DNA of 64,000 nt from Hyphomicrobiales bacterium (GTDB lineage Bacteria > Pseudomonadota > Alphaproteobacteria > Rhizobiales > Rhizobiaceae), in the NCBI GenBank assembly GCA_900467185.1, contig UBPA01000018.1, positions 1 to 64,000 on the forward strand, in the 5' to 3' direction. Under the pieces are notes generated by a model. That model was not told the DNA's origin. It saw nothing but the letters and a program-made list of their open reading frames with translations, and ran no database searches. Within the stretch, counting starts at the first letter, position 1. Each line of letters begins with the position of its first letter. This document shows, one piece after another, positions 19,627 to 28,374 of this stretch. Position numbers and translations under genes: made by a program.

Positions 19627-20667
19627 TCAGTCGCCGTTGACGAAGGCCATGTCGGCCTGGGTCAGGGGCACGTGGCGCAGCTCACGGTTGACGAGGAAGT
19701 TTTCGGTTTCCTCCACCGTATCCGCCAGCTCGACCACCGCATCATAGCGCGCGCGAAACGCCTCGATGATCTCGTTGACGATCACTTCCGGTGCCGAGGC
19801 ACCGGCCGACAGGCCGACGGTGCGGATCTCGCCGAGCGTGTCCCATTCGATATCGCTGGCGCGCTGGACGAGGACGGACTGGCGGGCGCCGGAGCGGAAC
19901 GCGACTTCGACGAGGCGTTTGGAATTGGAGGAATTGGGCGCGCCGACGATAAGGAACAGATCGCAGCCGGGGGCCGCCTGCTTCACGGCTTCCTGCCGGT
20001 TGGTGGTGGCATAGCAGATGCTGTCGGCGGCGGGCGCCGTGAGATTGGGGAAGCGCTCGTGCAGGCGCTTGATGACACCGGCGGTATCGTCCACCGACAG
20101 GGTCGTCTGGGTGACGAAGCCGAGATTGTCGGGATCGGGCGGCGTGTAGGTATCGACGTCATCGATGGTTTCGACCAGCGAGACGCTGCCCTCGGGCAGC
20201 TGCCCCATGGTGCCGATGACCTCCGGGTGTCCGGCATGGCCGATGAGCACAACGTGGCGGCCCATGCGGTTGTGGCGCATGGCCTGCTTGTGCACCTTGG
20301 AGACCAGCGGGCAGGTCGCATCGAGATAGAAGAGATTGCGCTGGTCGGCGTCCGCAGGCACGGATTTCGGCACACCATGGGCCGAGAAGACGACCGGCTG
20401 CTTGCGGTGCTCCGGCGGGATCTCGTCGAGCTCCTCCACGAAGATCGCGCCCTTGGCCTCGAGCCCTTCCACGACATAGCGATTGTGCACGATCTCGTGG
20501 CGGACATAGACGGGGGCGCCGAATTCCTTCAGCGCGAGCACCACGATCTGGATCGCGCGATCGACCCCGGCGCAGAAGCCGCGCGGGCCGCAGAGGCGGA
20601 TCGTGAGCGCCGATTTGCTGACATCGGGCGTCGGGAGAGCGGGCTTTTCAGCGGGACGAAATTCCAT
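19627..20667 (-). CDS. ispH: 4-hydroxy-3-methylbut-2-enyl diphosphate reductase IspH
   Basis: Last enzyme of the MEP isoprenoid pathway, making IPP and DMAPP; dxs, the first enzyme, is at 41.9 kb. The 346-residue 4Fe-4S protein has the three conserved Cys: '[14 protein letters not shown]' (C32), '[12 protein letters not shown]' and '[11 protein letters not shown]', plus 'SAHGVPKSV' and '[15 protein letters not shown]'. The start at 20667 matches the family; the frame extends upstream without similarity. The DUF1304 gene ends five bases before. Confidence 0.96.
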   Translation of the reverse strand: MEFRPAEKPALPTPDVSKSALTIRLCGPRGFCAGVDRAIQIVVLALKEFGAPVYVRHEIVHNRYVVEGLEAKGAIFVEELDEIPPEHRKQPVVFSAHGVPKSVPADADQRNLFYLDATCPLVSKVHKQAMRHNRMGRHVVLIGHAGHPEVIGTMGQLPEGSVSLVETIDDVDTYTPPDPDNLGFVTQTTLSVDDTAGVIKRLHERFPNLTAPAADSICYATTNRQEAVKQAAPGCDLFLIVGAPNSSNSKRLVEVAFRSGARQSVLVQRASDIEWDTLGEIRTVGLSAGASAPEVIVNEIIEAFRARYDAVVELADTVEETENFLVNRELRHVPLTQADMAFVNGD

Positions 20668-20671
20668 GGGA

Positions 20672-21037
20672 TCAGGACGCCAAGACGGTGAACAGGAGTG
20701 CGAGCATCGCCGGACCGCCCTGCACCAGAAGAATGCGCGCATTGACCGACCACGCGCCATATATAGCGGCGATGACAACGCACACAAGAAAGAACAGCTG
20801 CAGCTGCACGGCAAAGGCAGGCGGTGACGCCAGAAGCGACCAGCCGAGACCGGCGGCGAGGAAGCCGTTGTAAAGGCCCTGATTGGCCGCGAGCACCCGT
20901 GTCGCGTCTGCCTGCTCCTGCGTCATGCGGAAGATGCGGCGGCCCTGCGGCCTGGTCCAGAGGACCATTTCCAGCACCAGAAAGCCGAGGTGGAAAAGGG
21001 CCGTGAGCGCGGTGAAGATCTGGGCAAGCAGCATCAT
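20672..21037 (-). CDS. DUF1304 small membrane protein
   Basis: A 121-residue protein with four predicted membrane helices ('[21 protein letters not shown]', '[18 protein letters not shown]', '[19 protein letters not shown]', '[19 protein letters not shown]'). The '[13 protein letters not shown]' segment is typical of DUF1304. Function unknown. Its start overlaps the SURF1 stop (ATGA), so it is translated with the SURF1-ispH run. It is an extra gene relative to the SURF1-ispH adjacency I expect in rhizobia. Confidence 0.85.
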   Translation of the reverse strand: MMLLAQIFTALTALFHLGFLVLEMVLWTRPQGRRIFRMTQEQADATRVLAANQGLYNGFLAAGLGWSLLASPPAFAVQLQLFFLVCVVIAAIYGAWSVNARILLVQGGPAMLALLFTVLAS

Positions 21038-21861
21038 TCCGGCGTCTCCTGTGGTGCCAGCGCGGTGTCGGCGCGGGTCTCGGCTCTCCTGCGGAACAGG
21101 AACAGGCCGCTGACGGCCACGAGGGCCAAAGCGAGGCCGTACCAGGTGAGCGCATACTGGAGATGGTTGTTCGGCAGATCGAACTGGGTGACGCCGCCGA
21201 CCGGCAGACGGCCGGGATCGGAGGTCGCATCGGCATCGATGAAGAAGGGCAGCGTGCGCGCCGGCGACAGGCCCGAGGCCGTGACCATCGCCGTCCAGTC
21301 CTTCCAGTAGAAGATGTTTTTGGCCAGGTCGTTGTCCGGCACCACCCAGGACGGCTTGGCATCGAGCCGGGCGCGGGCAAGGCCGGTAACGGTGACGGGA
21401 CCCGAAGGCTGGCTCTCCGGCCGGGTGGCCGGGTCCTTGCGCTCATAGGGCACGAAGCCGCGATTGATCAGGACCGTGCGGCCATCTGTGAGCGCCAGCG
21501 GGGTATAGACGTAGAAGCCCGACTGGCCGTTATAGGTCGCGAAGAAATGGCGCTCGCCGGCGTTGACGAAGACGCCGGACACGCGGACGGGGCGGTATTC
21601 GATATCCGTGCCCGCCTCCACCATCGCGGCGATGGCATCGACATCCACGGGCGGGGCGTTGCGACGCTCGGCGATGGCCGCGAGCAGCCCCTCCTTCCAG
21701 TGCAGCCGCTGCATCTGCCAGGTGCCGAGCCCCACGAGCGCCGCGAAAAGCGCGAGGAGGAGGATGCCGGAGAGGACGCGCGCGACGGGTCCGCCCCGGG
21801 GCCGCGCTCTGCCGGCCGGTCGGACCGTCTCAGCCACGGTCGATTTCGCCGGGCCGCGCAT
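21034..21861 (-). CDS. SURF1 family cytochrome c oxidase assembly protein
   Basis: Assembly factor for the heme a site of cytochrome c oxidase. The 275-residue protein has a membrane helix near the N-terminus ('VLSGILLLALFAALVGLGTWQMQRLHWKEGLL'), the SURF1 core ('EYRPVRVSGVFVNAGERHFF', 'VLINRGFVPYERKDP', 'LPNNHLQYALTWYGLALAL') and a second helix near the C-terminus. Two starts are possible: ATG 21861, overlapping DUF983 by 32 bases, or GTG 21837, overlapping by eight; neither has a strong ribosome site. Confidence 0.9.
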   Translation of the reverse strand: MRGPAKSTVAETVRPAGRARPRGGPVARVLSGILLLALFAALVGLGTWQMQRLHWKEGLLAAIAERRNAPPVDVDAIAAMVEAGTDIEYRPVRVSGVFVNAGERHFFATYNGQSGFYVYTPLALTDGRTVLINRGFVPYERKDPATRPESQPSGPVTVTGLARARLDAKPSWVVPDNDLAKNIFYWKDWTAMVTASGLSPARTLPFFIDADATSDPGRLPVGGVTQFDLPNNHLQYALTWYGLALALVAVSGLFLFRRRAETRADTALAPQETPE

Positions 21862-22213
21862 TGTTGCGATACTGCAGGTCGATCAGCACGCCCTTGAGCA
21901 TGCGGGTGAGCGCCAGCGACAGGACGATGGCGAGCGGGATCCACAGCAGGAAATGCAGCCAGAGCGGCGGGCTGTAGTTCACCTCGGCCCAGAGCGCGGC
22001 ACCCACCGTGATGAAGCCGATGATGAGGATGACGAAGACCACGGGCCCATCGCCCGCATCGGCGAAATCATAGTCCAACCCGCAGGCGGCGCAGCGGGGG
22101 CGCAGCGCGAGATAGCCCTGAAACAGCTTGCCCTCGCCGCAGCGCGGGCAACGGCCGCGCAGGCCCGCCTTGATGGGATCGACCGGCGGATAATGCGCGC
22201 TGTCTTCGGTCAT
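21830..22213 (-). CDS. DUF983 membrane protein
   Basis: A 127-residue protein with a zinc-ribbon-like start ('GRCPRCGEGKLFQGYLALRPRCAACGLDYDF', two CxxC pairs) and two membrane helices ('GPVVFVILIIGFITVGAALW', 'LWLHFLLWIPLAIVLSLALTRMLKG'). DUF983 genes usually accompany cytochrome oxidase assembly genes, as here with SURF1. The start at 22213 begins with 'MTEDSAHYPPVDPIKAGLRG'; upstream codons are not conserved-looking. It is divergent from a deacetylase gene; no cox structural genes are adjacent. Confidence 0.88.
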   Translation of the reverse strand: MTEDSAHYPPVDPIKAGLRGRCPRCGEGKLFQGYLALRPRCAACGLDYDFADAGDGPVVFVILIIGFITVGAALWAEVNYSPPLWLHFLLWIPLAIVLSLALTRMLKGVLIDLQYRNNARPGEIDRG

Positions 22214-22438
22214 GATGGTCTCTCGATTCCCCGTATTCGGCGGCACGAGCATGCTCCTCGCGTCCCTGCCGGACGTTGTATCGGCAATGCGGGGTTTCGT
22301 CCAATCGAACATCTGCGACAAAGGCGCCAGGCGAGCGGGCGGAGGCGGTTTCGCGGTCAGGGTCTTCCGTCGTTCAGGGAGCCTTTACCCCGAGCGCCCT
22401 ACAGTCCCGTCATCCATCCAGCGGAGGTTTGGCAGGTC

Positions 22439-23470
22439 GTGAAGCGGTTGATCAAGAGGGGCGTCATAGCCGGCGGGCTGGCGGTTGCGCGCGGCCTGTC
22501 GGCGGCGGGGCTGATGCGCGGCGCGCGGGGGCGCGGGGCGATCTTTACGCTGCATCACGTGCGGCCGTTCATGGCCGCTATGTTCTCGCCGAATGCGCAT
22601 CTGGAGATCACGCCGCAGTCGCTGGATGCGGCGATCGTCCGGCTGAGACGCGACGGCTACCGTTTCCTCGCGCTGGCCGATCTGCCGGCGCATCTTGCCG
22701 GCGACGACCTGAGCCCGGTCGCCGTCTTCACGCTCGACGATGCCTATCGCGACAATCTCGACCATGCCGCGCCGGTCTTTGCCCATCACGGCGTGCCGTT
22801 CACGGTGTTTGCGACGGAGGGCTTCGTGACGCGGACGCGCAGCCTCTGGTGGGAGACGCTGGCGGTGCTGCTGCAGGCCAAGCCCCGGCTGACCTTCGAC
22901 TTCGGTGCCGGGCCGGAGCGCCTGCACCTCCAGACACTGCCGCAGATGCAGGCGGCGTTCACGCGCTTTGCCGATTTCGTGCATGACGTGGACGAGGCGA
23001 CGGCGGTTGCCGACATCGACCGGCTGGCCCGCGCGGAAGGGCTCGATCCCCTGTCGCTCACCGACCGGCTGACGCTGGATGCGGCGGGGCTTGCCACGCT
23101 GGCCCGCCTGCCGGGGGCGGCGATCGGGGCGCATACGGTGAGCCACAGGGCGCTGGCACGGCTGCCGGATGCGGCGGCGGACGACGAGATCGTGCGGTCC
23201 GTCGAGGCGGTGGCCGCCGTCACCGGCGTTCGTCCGACGACGTTTGCCTACCCCTATGGGGATGCGCGGGCCGTATCGCCCCGCGACATGCGGCTTGCCC
23301 GCCGCCACGGGCTTGTCGCCGTGACGACGCGGCCGGGCACGCTGGCGCGCGATGCCGACCTGACCGCCCTGCCCCGGATCTCGCTCAACGGCCATTTCCA
23401 GACGCCGGACCATGTCGCAGCGCTTGCCTCCGGAATTCCCTTTCGCCTGATGCGGGGCCCTTCCGCCTGA
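22439..23470 (+). CDS. Polysaccharide deacetylase family protein (NodB-type)
   Basis: A 343-residue carbohydrate esterase 4 (NodB homology) enzyme removing acetyl groups from a glycan. Motif 1 is 'VFTLDDAYRDN' (catalytic base and metal Asp) and motif 2 is 'GAHTVSHRALARL' (metal-binding His pair); later 'TTFAYPYGDARAV' is motif 3. The start is a GTG at 22439 behind GGAGG (22423-22427). No signal peptide is evident, though an N-terminal hydrophobic stretch is present. Substrate unknown. Confidence 0.85.
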   Translation: MKRLIKRGVIAGGLAVARGLSAAGLMRGARGRGAIFTLHHVRPFMAAMFSPNAHLEITPQSLDAAIVRLRRDGYRFLALADLPAHLAGDDLSPVAVFTLDDAYRDNLDHAAPVFAHHGVPFTVFATEGFVTRTRSLWWETLAVLLQAKPRLTFDFGAGPERLHLQTLPQMQAAFTRFADFVHDVDEATAVADIDRLARAEGLDPLSLTDRLTLDAAGLATLARLPGAAIGAHTVSHRALARLPDAAADDEIVRSVEAVAAVTGVRPTTFAYPYGDARAVSPRDMRLARRHGLVAVTTRPGTLARDADLTALPRISLNGHFQTPDHVAALASGIPFRLMRGPSA

Positions 23471-23488
23471 TCAGGGGCCGTTAGAGCA

Positions 23489-24109
23489 TCAAGGGTACAT
23501 GCGCACCTTGGACCAGTCGCCGGCGGTTTCGGGCCGGCGGAATTCGATGCGGTCGTGCAGGCGGAAGGCGCCGTCCTTCCAGAACTCGATCGACACCGGG
23601 CGGATGCGGAAGCCGGACCAGTATGGGGGGCGCTTGATCTCGCCGATGGGGTGACGCGCGGTGAACTCGGCGACGGCCTTTTCCAGCGCGAAACGGCTTT
23701 CGAGCGGGCGGGACTGCTTCGAGGCCCAGGCGCCGATGCGGCTGCCGCGGGCGCGCGACTGGTAGTAAGCGTCTGCTTCCGCATCGCTGACGATCTCGAC
23801 CGTGCCGCGCAGGCGCACCTGCCGGCGCAGGCTCTTCCAGTGGAAGCACATCGCCGCCTTGTGCGTCGCGAGAATTTCGCGGCCCTTCTGGCTTTCGAAA
23901 TTGGTGTAGAACACGAAACCGTCGGCGTCGAAGTCCTTCAGCAGCACCATGCGGACATTGGGCAATCCATCCGGATCGACGGTGGCGAGCGCGACGGCGT
24001 TCGGGTCGTTGATCTCGGTCTCCTGCGCCTCCTTCAGCCAGGCGCCGAACAGCGTAAAGGGTTCGTTTTCCTCGGTGAAGTCACCAGTTGTTAACCGGGT
24101 TTCCGTCAT
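23489..24109 (-). CDS. pdxH: Pyridoxamine 5'-phosphate oxidase
   Basis: FMN enzyme oxidising pyridoxine or pyridoxamine phosphate to PLP. The 206-residue protein has FMN-binding '[23 protein letters not shown]' and '[11 protein letters not shown]', the signature '[17 protein letters not shown]', and the C-terminal '[17 protein letters not shown]' with '[10 protein letters not shown]'. Start at 24109. Divergent from the surface lipoprotein gene; convergent with the deacetylase gene. Confidence 0.96.
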   Translation of the reverse strand: MTETRLTTGDFTEENEPFTLFGAWLKEAQETEINDPNAVALATVDPDGLPNVRMVLLKDFDADGFVFYTNFESQKGREILATHKAAMCFHWKSLRRQVRLRGTVEIVSDAEADAYYQSRARGSRIGAWASKQSRPLESRFALEKAVAEFTARHPIGEIKRPPYWSGFRIRPVSIEFWKDGAFRLHDRIEFRRPETAGDWSKVRMYP

Positions 24110-24210
24110 ATTCGTTTCCAATGCAGGCTGCCGATGCTGACCTTTCATATAGGCCGCGGCGATGCCGTTTCGAGCGACCCCGTATCCACTTCCAGTCCGA
24201 CAGGGTGACC

Positions 24211-24657
24211 GTGAAAGACATAGCAAAACGCGTCTGCGACACCAAGCTCTTCTCGCGTCTCGCGGGCGCGATGACGCTCGGGCTCTGCGTCGTCGGGCTC
24301 TCCGGCTGCATGGGCAACGGCATCGGCCTCGGCGACGCCGCCGGCGTCGACAATGTCCGCACGGGTTCCATACCGGCCCCGCCCAGTCCGGCGATGGTCG
24401 ATGCGGCCGCCGTCCAGACCGCGGTTTCCACCGCCGACGTGCGCGAGGTGGCGAGCAACCCCATTCCCTGGGCGAATGCGCAATCCGGCAGCGCCGGCGT
24501 CATCTCCAGCATTCAGGAGCAGACGGTCGGGGGAATGGTGTGTCGCCGCTTCACGACGACGCGCCACTCCTACCAGGGCATCGCCAAGTTCGACGGCAAT
24601 ACCTGCCGGACGGGTGACGGCGACTGGACGCTGACCAGCTTTGCCCCGCGCAGCTGA
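24211..24657 (+). CDS. Outer-membrane surface lipoprotein, RT0821/Lpp0805-like
   Basis: A 148-residue lipoprotein: hydrophobic stretch '[17 protein letters not shown]' with a lipobox Cys near residue 31, a Pro/Ala spacer, then a globular domain with '[38 protein letters not shown]'. The C-terminal part fits the RT0821/Lpp0805 family often listed as a surface antigen. Start is a GTG at 24211 (CAGG at 24201-24204); a GTG at 24205 is also in frame. Confidence 0.72.
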   Translation: MKDIAKRVCDTKLFSRLAGAMTLGLCVVGLSGCMGNGIGLGDAAGVDNVRTGSIPAPPSPAMVDAAAVQTAVSTADVREVASNPIPWANAQSGSAGVISSIQEQTVGGMVCRRFTTTRHSYQGIAKFDGNTCRTGDGDWTLTSFAPRS

Positions 24658-24784
24658 GCCCGTTGCAAACACTCTCTTAACCCTCTGCGCACGGAAGTGC
24701 CGGATTTCCATCGCGATAAACCTGTCCTTAAGGCCGTTCTTTTCATCATCGCCGTCGCACGTGCCGCTGGGACGAGGATAAACG

Positions 24785-25933
24785 ATGAAAATGTCGATGC
24801 AGGACCCCTATGCCGTCCTCGGCGTGCGCCGCAATGCCGGCCCCGACGAGATCAAGGCCGCATGGCGCGCCGTGGCGAAGGCCGTGCATCCCGACCAGAA
24901 CCGTGAAGATCCCAACGCCACCGCCCGTTTTGCCGAGGCCGGCCGCGCCTACGAGGTCCTGAAGGACCCGCAGATGCGCAATCGCTACGACCAGGCCCGC
25001 CGCGACGCCGACCTGCGCCGCATGGAGGAAATGAAGCGCCGCGCCGACCGGTCCCGCGCGCCCGAGCCGCCCGTCGGTCCGGAGACTGCGGAAGAGGCCG
25101 TGTCCCGCATCTTCGGAACGGACAATGGCAAGCCCGAGGCGACGAAAGCCGCGGCCCCGAAGCCTGCGGCTGCGCGCCCTGCCCCGCCTCCACCCAGACC
25201 CGAAGCGCCGGCCGAGGCGAAGGCTGCGGACGAGGGTGCCGACGAGACCGCCACCGAGGCCGCCGCGAGCCATGCGCCCTTCGGCCCGAGCATCCTTGCC
25301 CGCGCCGCGGCACCGGCCGCCGAGATCGTCTCCAGCCTCTTCCGCCGCATCCTGCCGGCGGCACCCGAAGCCGGGGAAAAGCCTGCCGACAAGGCGCATG
25401 AGAAGGCCGGCGACAAGCCCGCGGCCGAACGCGTTCCGGATCTCGTCTGCGAAGCCGTCGCGACGGTGGAGGACCTGCTCCGGCGGCGGCGCGTGACGGC
25501 GACGCTGCCCGACGGACAGGTGCTGAAGGTGGCGCTGCCGGCCGGCACGACCGACGGGAGCCTCATTCGCCTGCGCGAACAGGGTTACCGGCAGGGTGCC
25601 GCGCGTGGCGATGCGCTCGTCAGCATCCGTGTCGCGCGGGACGCGCATTTCCGCGTCGATGGCACGGACGTCCGCACCACCCTCTCCTTGTCGCTGCACG
25701 ACGCCGTGCTCGGCTGCACGACGACGGTTGCGACCGTGACCGGACAGACGTCGCTGGTCGTGCCCCCGTGGTCGGGCCCGGACCGGCCGCTGCGCATCCC
25801 GGACCAGGGCCTGCCGATGGCCGACGGCCGGCGTGGGGCCCTGATCATCGAGCTCAGCCTGACGCTCGGCGAGCGTCCCGACCAGAAGCTGATGGACCTC
25901 ATGCGCAGCCAGCGCGACGGGCTGGTGCTCTGA
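24785..25933 (+). CDS. DnaJ-domain cochaperone lacking the zinc domain
   Basis: A 382-residue protein. The J-domain (residues 7-72, 'DPYAVLGVRRNAGPDEIKAAWRAV') carries the HPD motif at 35-37 that stimulates DnaK. A long Ala/Pro/Lys-rich linker (about 80-215) follows, then a DnaJ C-terminal substrate domain (about 225-380, 'GDALVSIRVARDAHFRVDGTDV'). The Gly/Phe and CxxCxGxG zinc regions are absent, like CbpA-type proteins. Good AGGA site upstream. Confidence 0.88.
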   Translation: MKMSMQDPYAVLGVRRNAGPDEIKAAWRAVAKAVHPDQNREDPNATARFAEAGRAYEVLKDPQMRNRYDQARRDADLRRMEEMKRRADRSRAPEPPVGPETAEEAVSRIFGTDNGKPEATKAAAPKPAAARPAPPPPRPEAPAEAKAADEGADETATEAAASHAPFGPSILARAAAPAAEIVSSLFRRILPAAPEAGEKPADKAHEKAGDKPAAERVPDLVCEAVATVEDLLRRRRVTATLPDGQVLKVALPAGTTDGSLIRLREQGYRQGAARGDALVSIRVARDAHFRVDGTDVRTTLSLSLHDAVLGCTTTVATVTGQTSLVVPPWSGPDRPLRIPDQGLPMADGRRGALIIELSLTLGERPDQKLMDLMRSQRDGLVL

Positions 25934-26333
25934 GACGGCGTCGTCGATGCGTCCCGATGGTATTGTTCCGAAGTCGAGCGACGCCACCCCCTGCCGTCAG
26001 TGCTCGGGAAAAGCCCGAGCATCACGGAGGAGAAGGCGAACGAAGAAGCCACCTTCCGTCGTTTTCCACGCACGGTGCGCGTGAAAATCGCGTCCTTCGT
26101 GACGGAGATGCGACATTCACAGTGGACACTGACCGTTTGTTACCGGTCCTAACAGTTCCTGATCCTCCCCACGCTTGAACGCCTTGTGAGCCTATGCCAT
26201 AGCGAGGCCTCGCAGACCGGACCGTCCCTCGCTTGCGAGCGGGTGCGGACGCGTTCCGGGCAGTCCATTTTCAGAGACGATTTCGGCTGGCGCCTGGCCG
26301 GTCCGATCCAAAAGGCATTCGGGGGCAGACACG
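25934..26333. other. 400-base gap before fabI
   Basis: No gene seen. One perfect hairpin at 26001-26021 (tgctcggg-aaaag-cccgagca) lies 67 bases past the DnaJ-like gene, without a T run. A smaller inverted repeat gaccg...ccggtc occurs around 26132-26148. The rest has no recognised feature. Confidence 0.5.
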
Positions 26334-27152
26334 ATGGCGCAGACATCCGGTTTGATGAGTGGAAAGCGCGGCGTGATCATGGGCGTCGCCAACAACAGGT
26401 CGATCGCCTGGGGCATCGCCAAGGCGATCCATGCGCAGGGTGCGGAGATCGCCTTCACCTATCAGGGCGACGCCCTGAAGAAGCGTGTCGAGCCGCTGGC
26501 GGCCGAACTCGGCGGCATTCTGGCCGGCCATTGCGACGTGTCCGACGAAGCCAGCATCGACGCCGTCTTCGACCATATCGAAAAGACCTGGGGCAAGATC
26601 GACTTCGTCGTCCACGCCATCGGCTTTTCCGACAAGGACGAACTGACCGGCCGCTACGTCGATACCTCGCCCGACAATTTCGCCAAGACCATGCAGATCT
26701 CGGTCTACTCCTTCACCTCGGTCGCGCGCCGCGCGGAAAAGCTGATGACGGATGGCGGTTCGCTGCTGACCATGACCTATTACGGCGCCGAAAAGGTCAT
26801 GCCGAACTACAACGTCATGGGTGTCGCCAAGGCAGCGCTCGAGGCCAGCGTGAAGTATCTCGCGGTCGATCTCGGCCCGAAGAACATCCGCGTCAACGCC
26901 ATCTCCGCCGGCCCGATCAAGACGCTGGCCGCCTCCGGCATCGGCGACTTCCGCTACATCCTCAAGTGGAACGAATACAATGCGCCGCTGCGCCGCACCG
27001 TGACGATCGAAGAGGTCGGCGATGTCGGCCTCTACATGCTGTCGGACCTGTCGCGCTCGGTGACGGGCGAAGTGCACCATGCCGACAGCGGCTACCATGT
27101 CGTCGGCATGAAGGCCGTGGACGCGCCGGATATCGCCGTCGTCAAGGACTGA
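26334..27152 (+). CDS. fabI: Enoyl-[acyl-carrier-protein] reductase (NADH)
   Basis: Last reduction step of fatty acid elongation; the target of triclosan-type inhibitors. The 272-residue SDR protein has the atypical FabI cofactor loop 'GVANNRSIAWGIAKA', the FabI active-site arrangement Tyr-X6-Lys in 'YNVMGVAKAALEASVKYLAVDLG', and 'RVNAISAGPIKTLAASGI'. Rhizobia often have two FabI copies; only one is in this window. Followed by an unrelated phosphatase gene. Confidence 0.95.
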   Translation: MAQTSGLMSGKRGVIMGVANNRSIAWGIAKAIHAQGAEIAFTYQGDALKKRVEPLAAELGGILAGHCDVSDEASIDAVFDHIEKTWGKIDFVVHAIGFSDKDELTGRYVDTSPDNFAKTMQISVYSFTSVARRAEKLMTDGGSLLTMTYYGAEKVMPNYNVMGVAKAALEASVKYLAVDLGPKNIRVNAISAGPIKTLAASGIGDFRYILKWNEYNAPLRRTVTIEEVGDVGLYMLSDLSRSVTGEVHHADSGYHVVGMKAVDAPDIAVVKD

Positions 27153-27247
27153 TTTCCTCGCTTCGCACGCGCATCGCCCCGGGGCCGGCTTCATCCGGCC
27201 CGAAGGGATGCGCGTCGCGCCCTCCCCCAACAGCCAGGCATTTCCCC

Positions 27248-27832
27248 ATGTTGATCTACATGATCCGTCACGGCCAGACCGACTGGAACGCGGAAATCCG
27301 CCTCCAGGGCCAGAAGGACATTCCGCTCAACGATACGGGGCGTAACCAAGCGCGCGGCAACGGCCGGGCGCTGGCCGGCATCCTCGGCGCGCAGGCCACC
27401 GCGTTCGACTATGTGGCAAGCCCGCTCGGGCGCACGCGCGAGACGATGGAGCTTCTGCGCGGCGCAATGGGGCTCGCGCCCGAGGCCTACCGCACCGACG
27501 ACCGGCTGAGGGAGGTGTCCTTCGGCGACTGGGAAGGGTTCACGCTGGAAGAGCTGGAGGCGCGCGTGCCGAAGCGGGTGGCCGAGCGCGAAGCCTCGAA
27601 GTGGGACTTCATTCCCCCCGGCGACGACGCGGAAAGCTACGAGATCCTCTCCTGGCGCATCGCCTCCTGGATGAAGGACGTCACCGTGCCCACCGTCTGC
27701 GTCAGCCATGGCGGCGTCATTCGCAGCGTCTTCAAGCTGCTGGGCGCGATGGCGCCCGAGGAGGCCTCGATGGGGGCCATTCCGCAGGACCGGATATTGA
27801 AGATCGAGACCGGAACGGTCGGCTGGGTCTGA
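27248..27832 (+). CDS. Histidine phosphatase / phosphoglycerate mutase family
   Basis: A 194-residue member of the phosphoglycerate-mutase superfamily. The phospho-His motif is 'MIRHGQTDWN', with further conserved 'SPLGRTRETMELL', 'LREVSFGDWEGFTLEELE' and the second active-site His in 'VCVSHGGVIRSVFKLL'. Likely a phosphatase on a small phosphate ester rather than a glycolytic mutase. The stop lies 11 bases from the convergent DUF1344 stop. Confidence 0.88.
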   Translation: MLIYMIRHGQTDWNAEIRLQGQKDIPLNDTGRNQARGNGRALAGILGAQATAFDYVASPLGRTRETMELLRGAMGLAPEAYRTDDRLREVSFGDWEGFTLEELEARVPKRVAEREASKWDFIPPGDDAESYEILSWRIASWMKDVTVPTVCVSHGGVIRSVFKLLGAMAPEEASMGAIPQDRILKIETGTVGWV

Positions 27833-27840
27833 AAAGACCC
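27825..27840. terminator. Weak hairpin between convergent genes
   Basis: gggtct-gaaa-agaccc, a six-base-pair stem overlapping the stop codon of the histidine phosphatase gene, 4 bases before the end of the DUF1344 gene. A possible shared terminator. Confidence 0.35.
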
Positions 27841-27843
27841 GTC

Positions 27844-28104
27844 TTACTGAACGACTTCGAGATCGTTGATGACGCGCTTGCCGTCGACTTCCGTGTAGAA
27901 CACGACGACCTTGACGCCGGCCTTCAGGCCTTCAAAATTGAACTCTTCCGGCGCCTGGTAGCTCTTCCCGTCATCCAGCGAGAGGCTGAGCCGCTCGGTG
28001 TCGATGCCGGTGATCGTCGCCTCGATATCGGCACTGTCGGCAAAAGCCGCGAGCGGAGAGAAGAAACTGGCGGTCGCCATCAATGTCGCAACGACGAAAC
28101 GCAT
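27844..28104 (-). CDS. Small periplasmic DUF1344 protein
   Basis: An 86-residue secreted protein. The signal peptide is 'MRFVVATLMATASFFSPLAAFADS', and the mature part 'DIEATITGIDTERLSLSLDDGKSYQAPEEF' with 'GVKVVVFYTEVDGKRVINDLEVV' is the DUF1344 pattern, a small beta-rich domain. Function unknown. The start at 28104 follows GGGAG; an upstream ATG at 28134 would add ten residues. Confidence 0.8.
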   Translation of the reverse strand: MRFVVATLMATASFFSPLAAFADSADIEATITGIDTERLSLSLDDGKSYQAPEEFNFEGLKAGVKVVVFYTEVDGKRVINDLEVVQ

Positions 28105-28374
28105 CTGTGTCTCCCTCTTGGCCGAATGATTCACTGTTCGAATATGATGCAGTTTTTGGGCGCCGATTGTGGCAAAAATTCACCAACCTTGTGACAATCC
28201 GATGAGCATGTGACGGCGATGCAGGTTAGCGCAAACATGGTTAGCAAAGTCTTGACGCCGCCCCGCCCGGCCGTGCAACCCACCCGTCAGCCGGAAGCAT
28301 AAGAGGATCTTAATCTTCCGTCACTACCCTTGGGCGAGTTCACAGTCTGGACGGACACGCGGGGAAGGGTTCAT

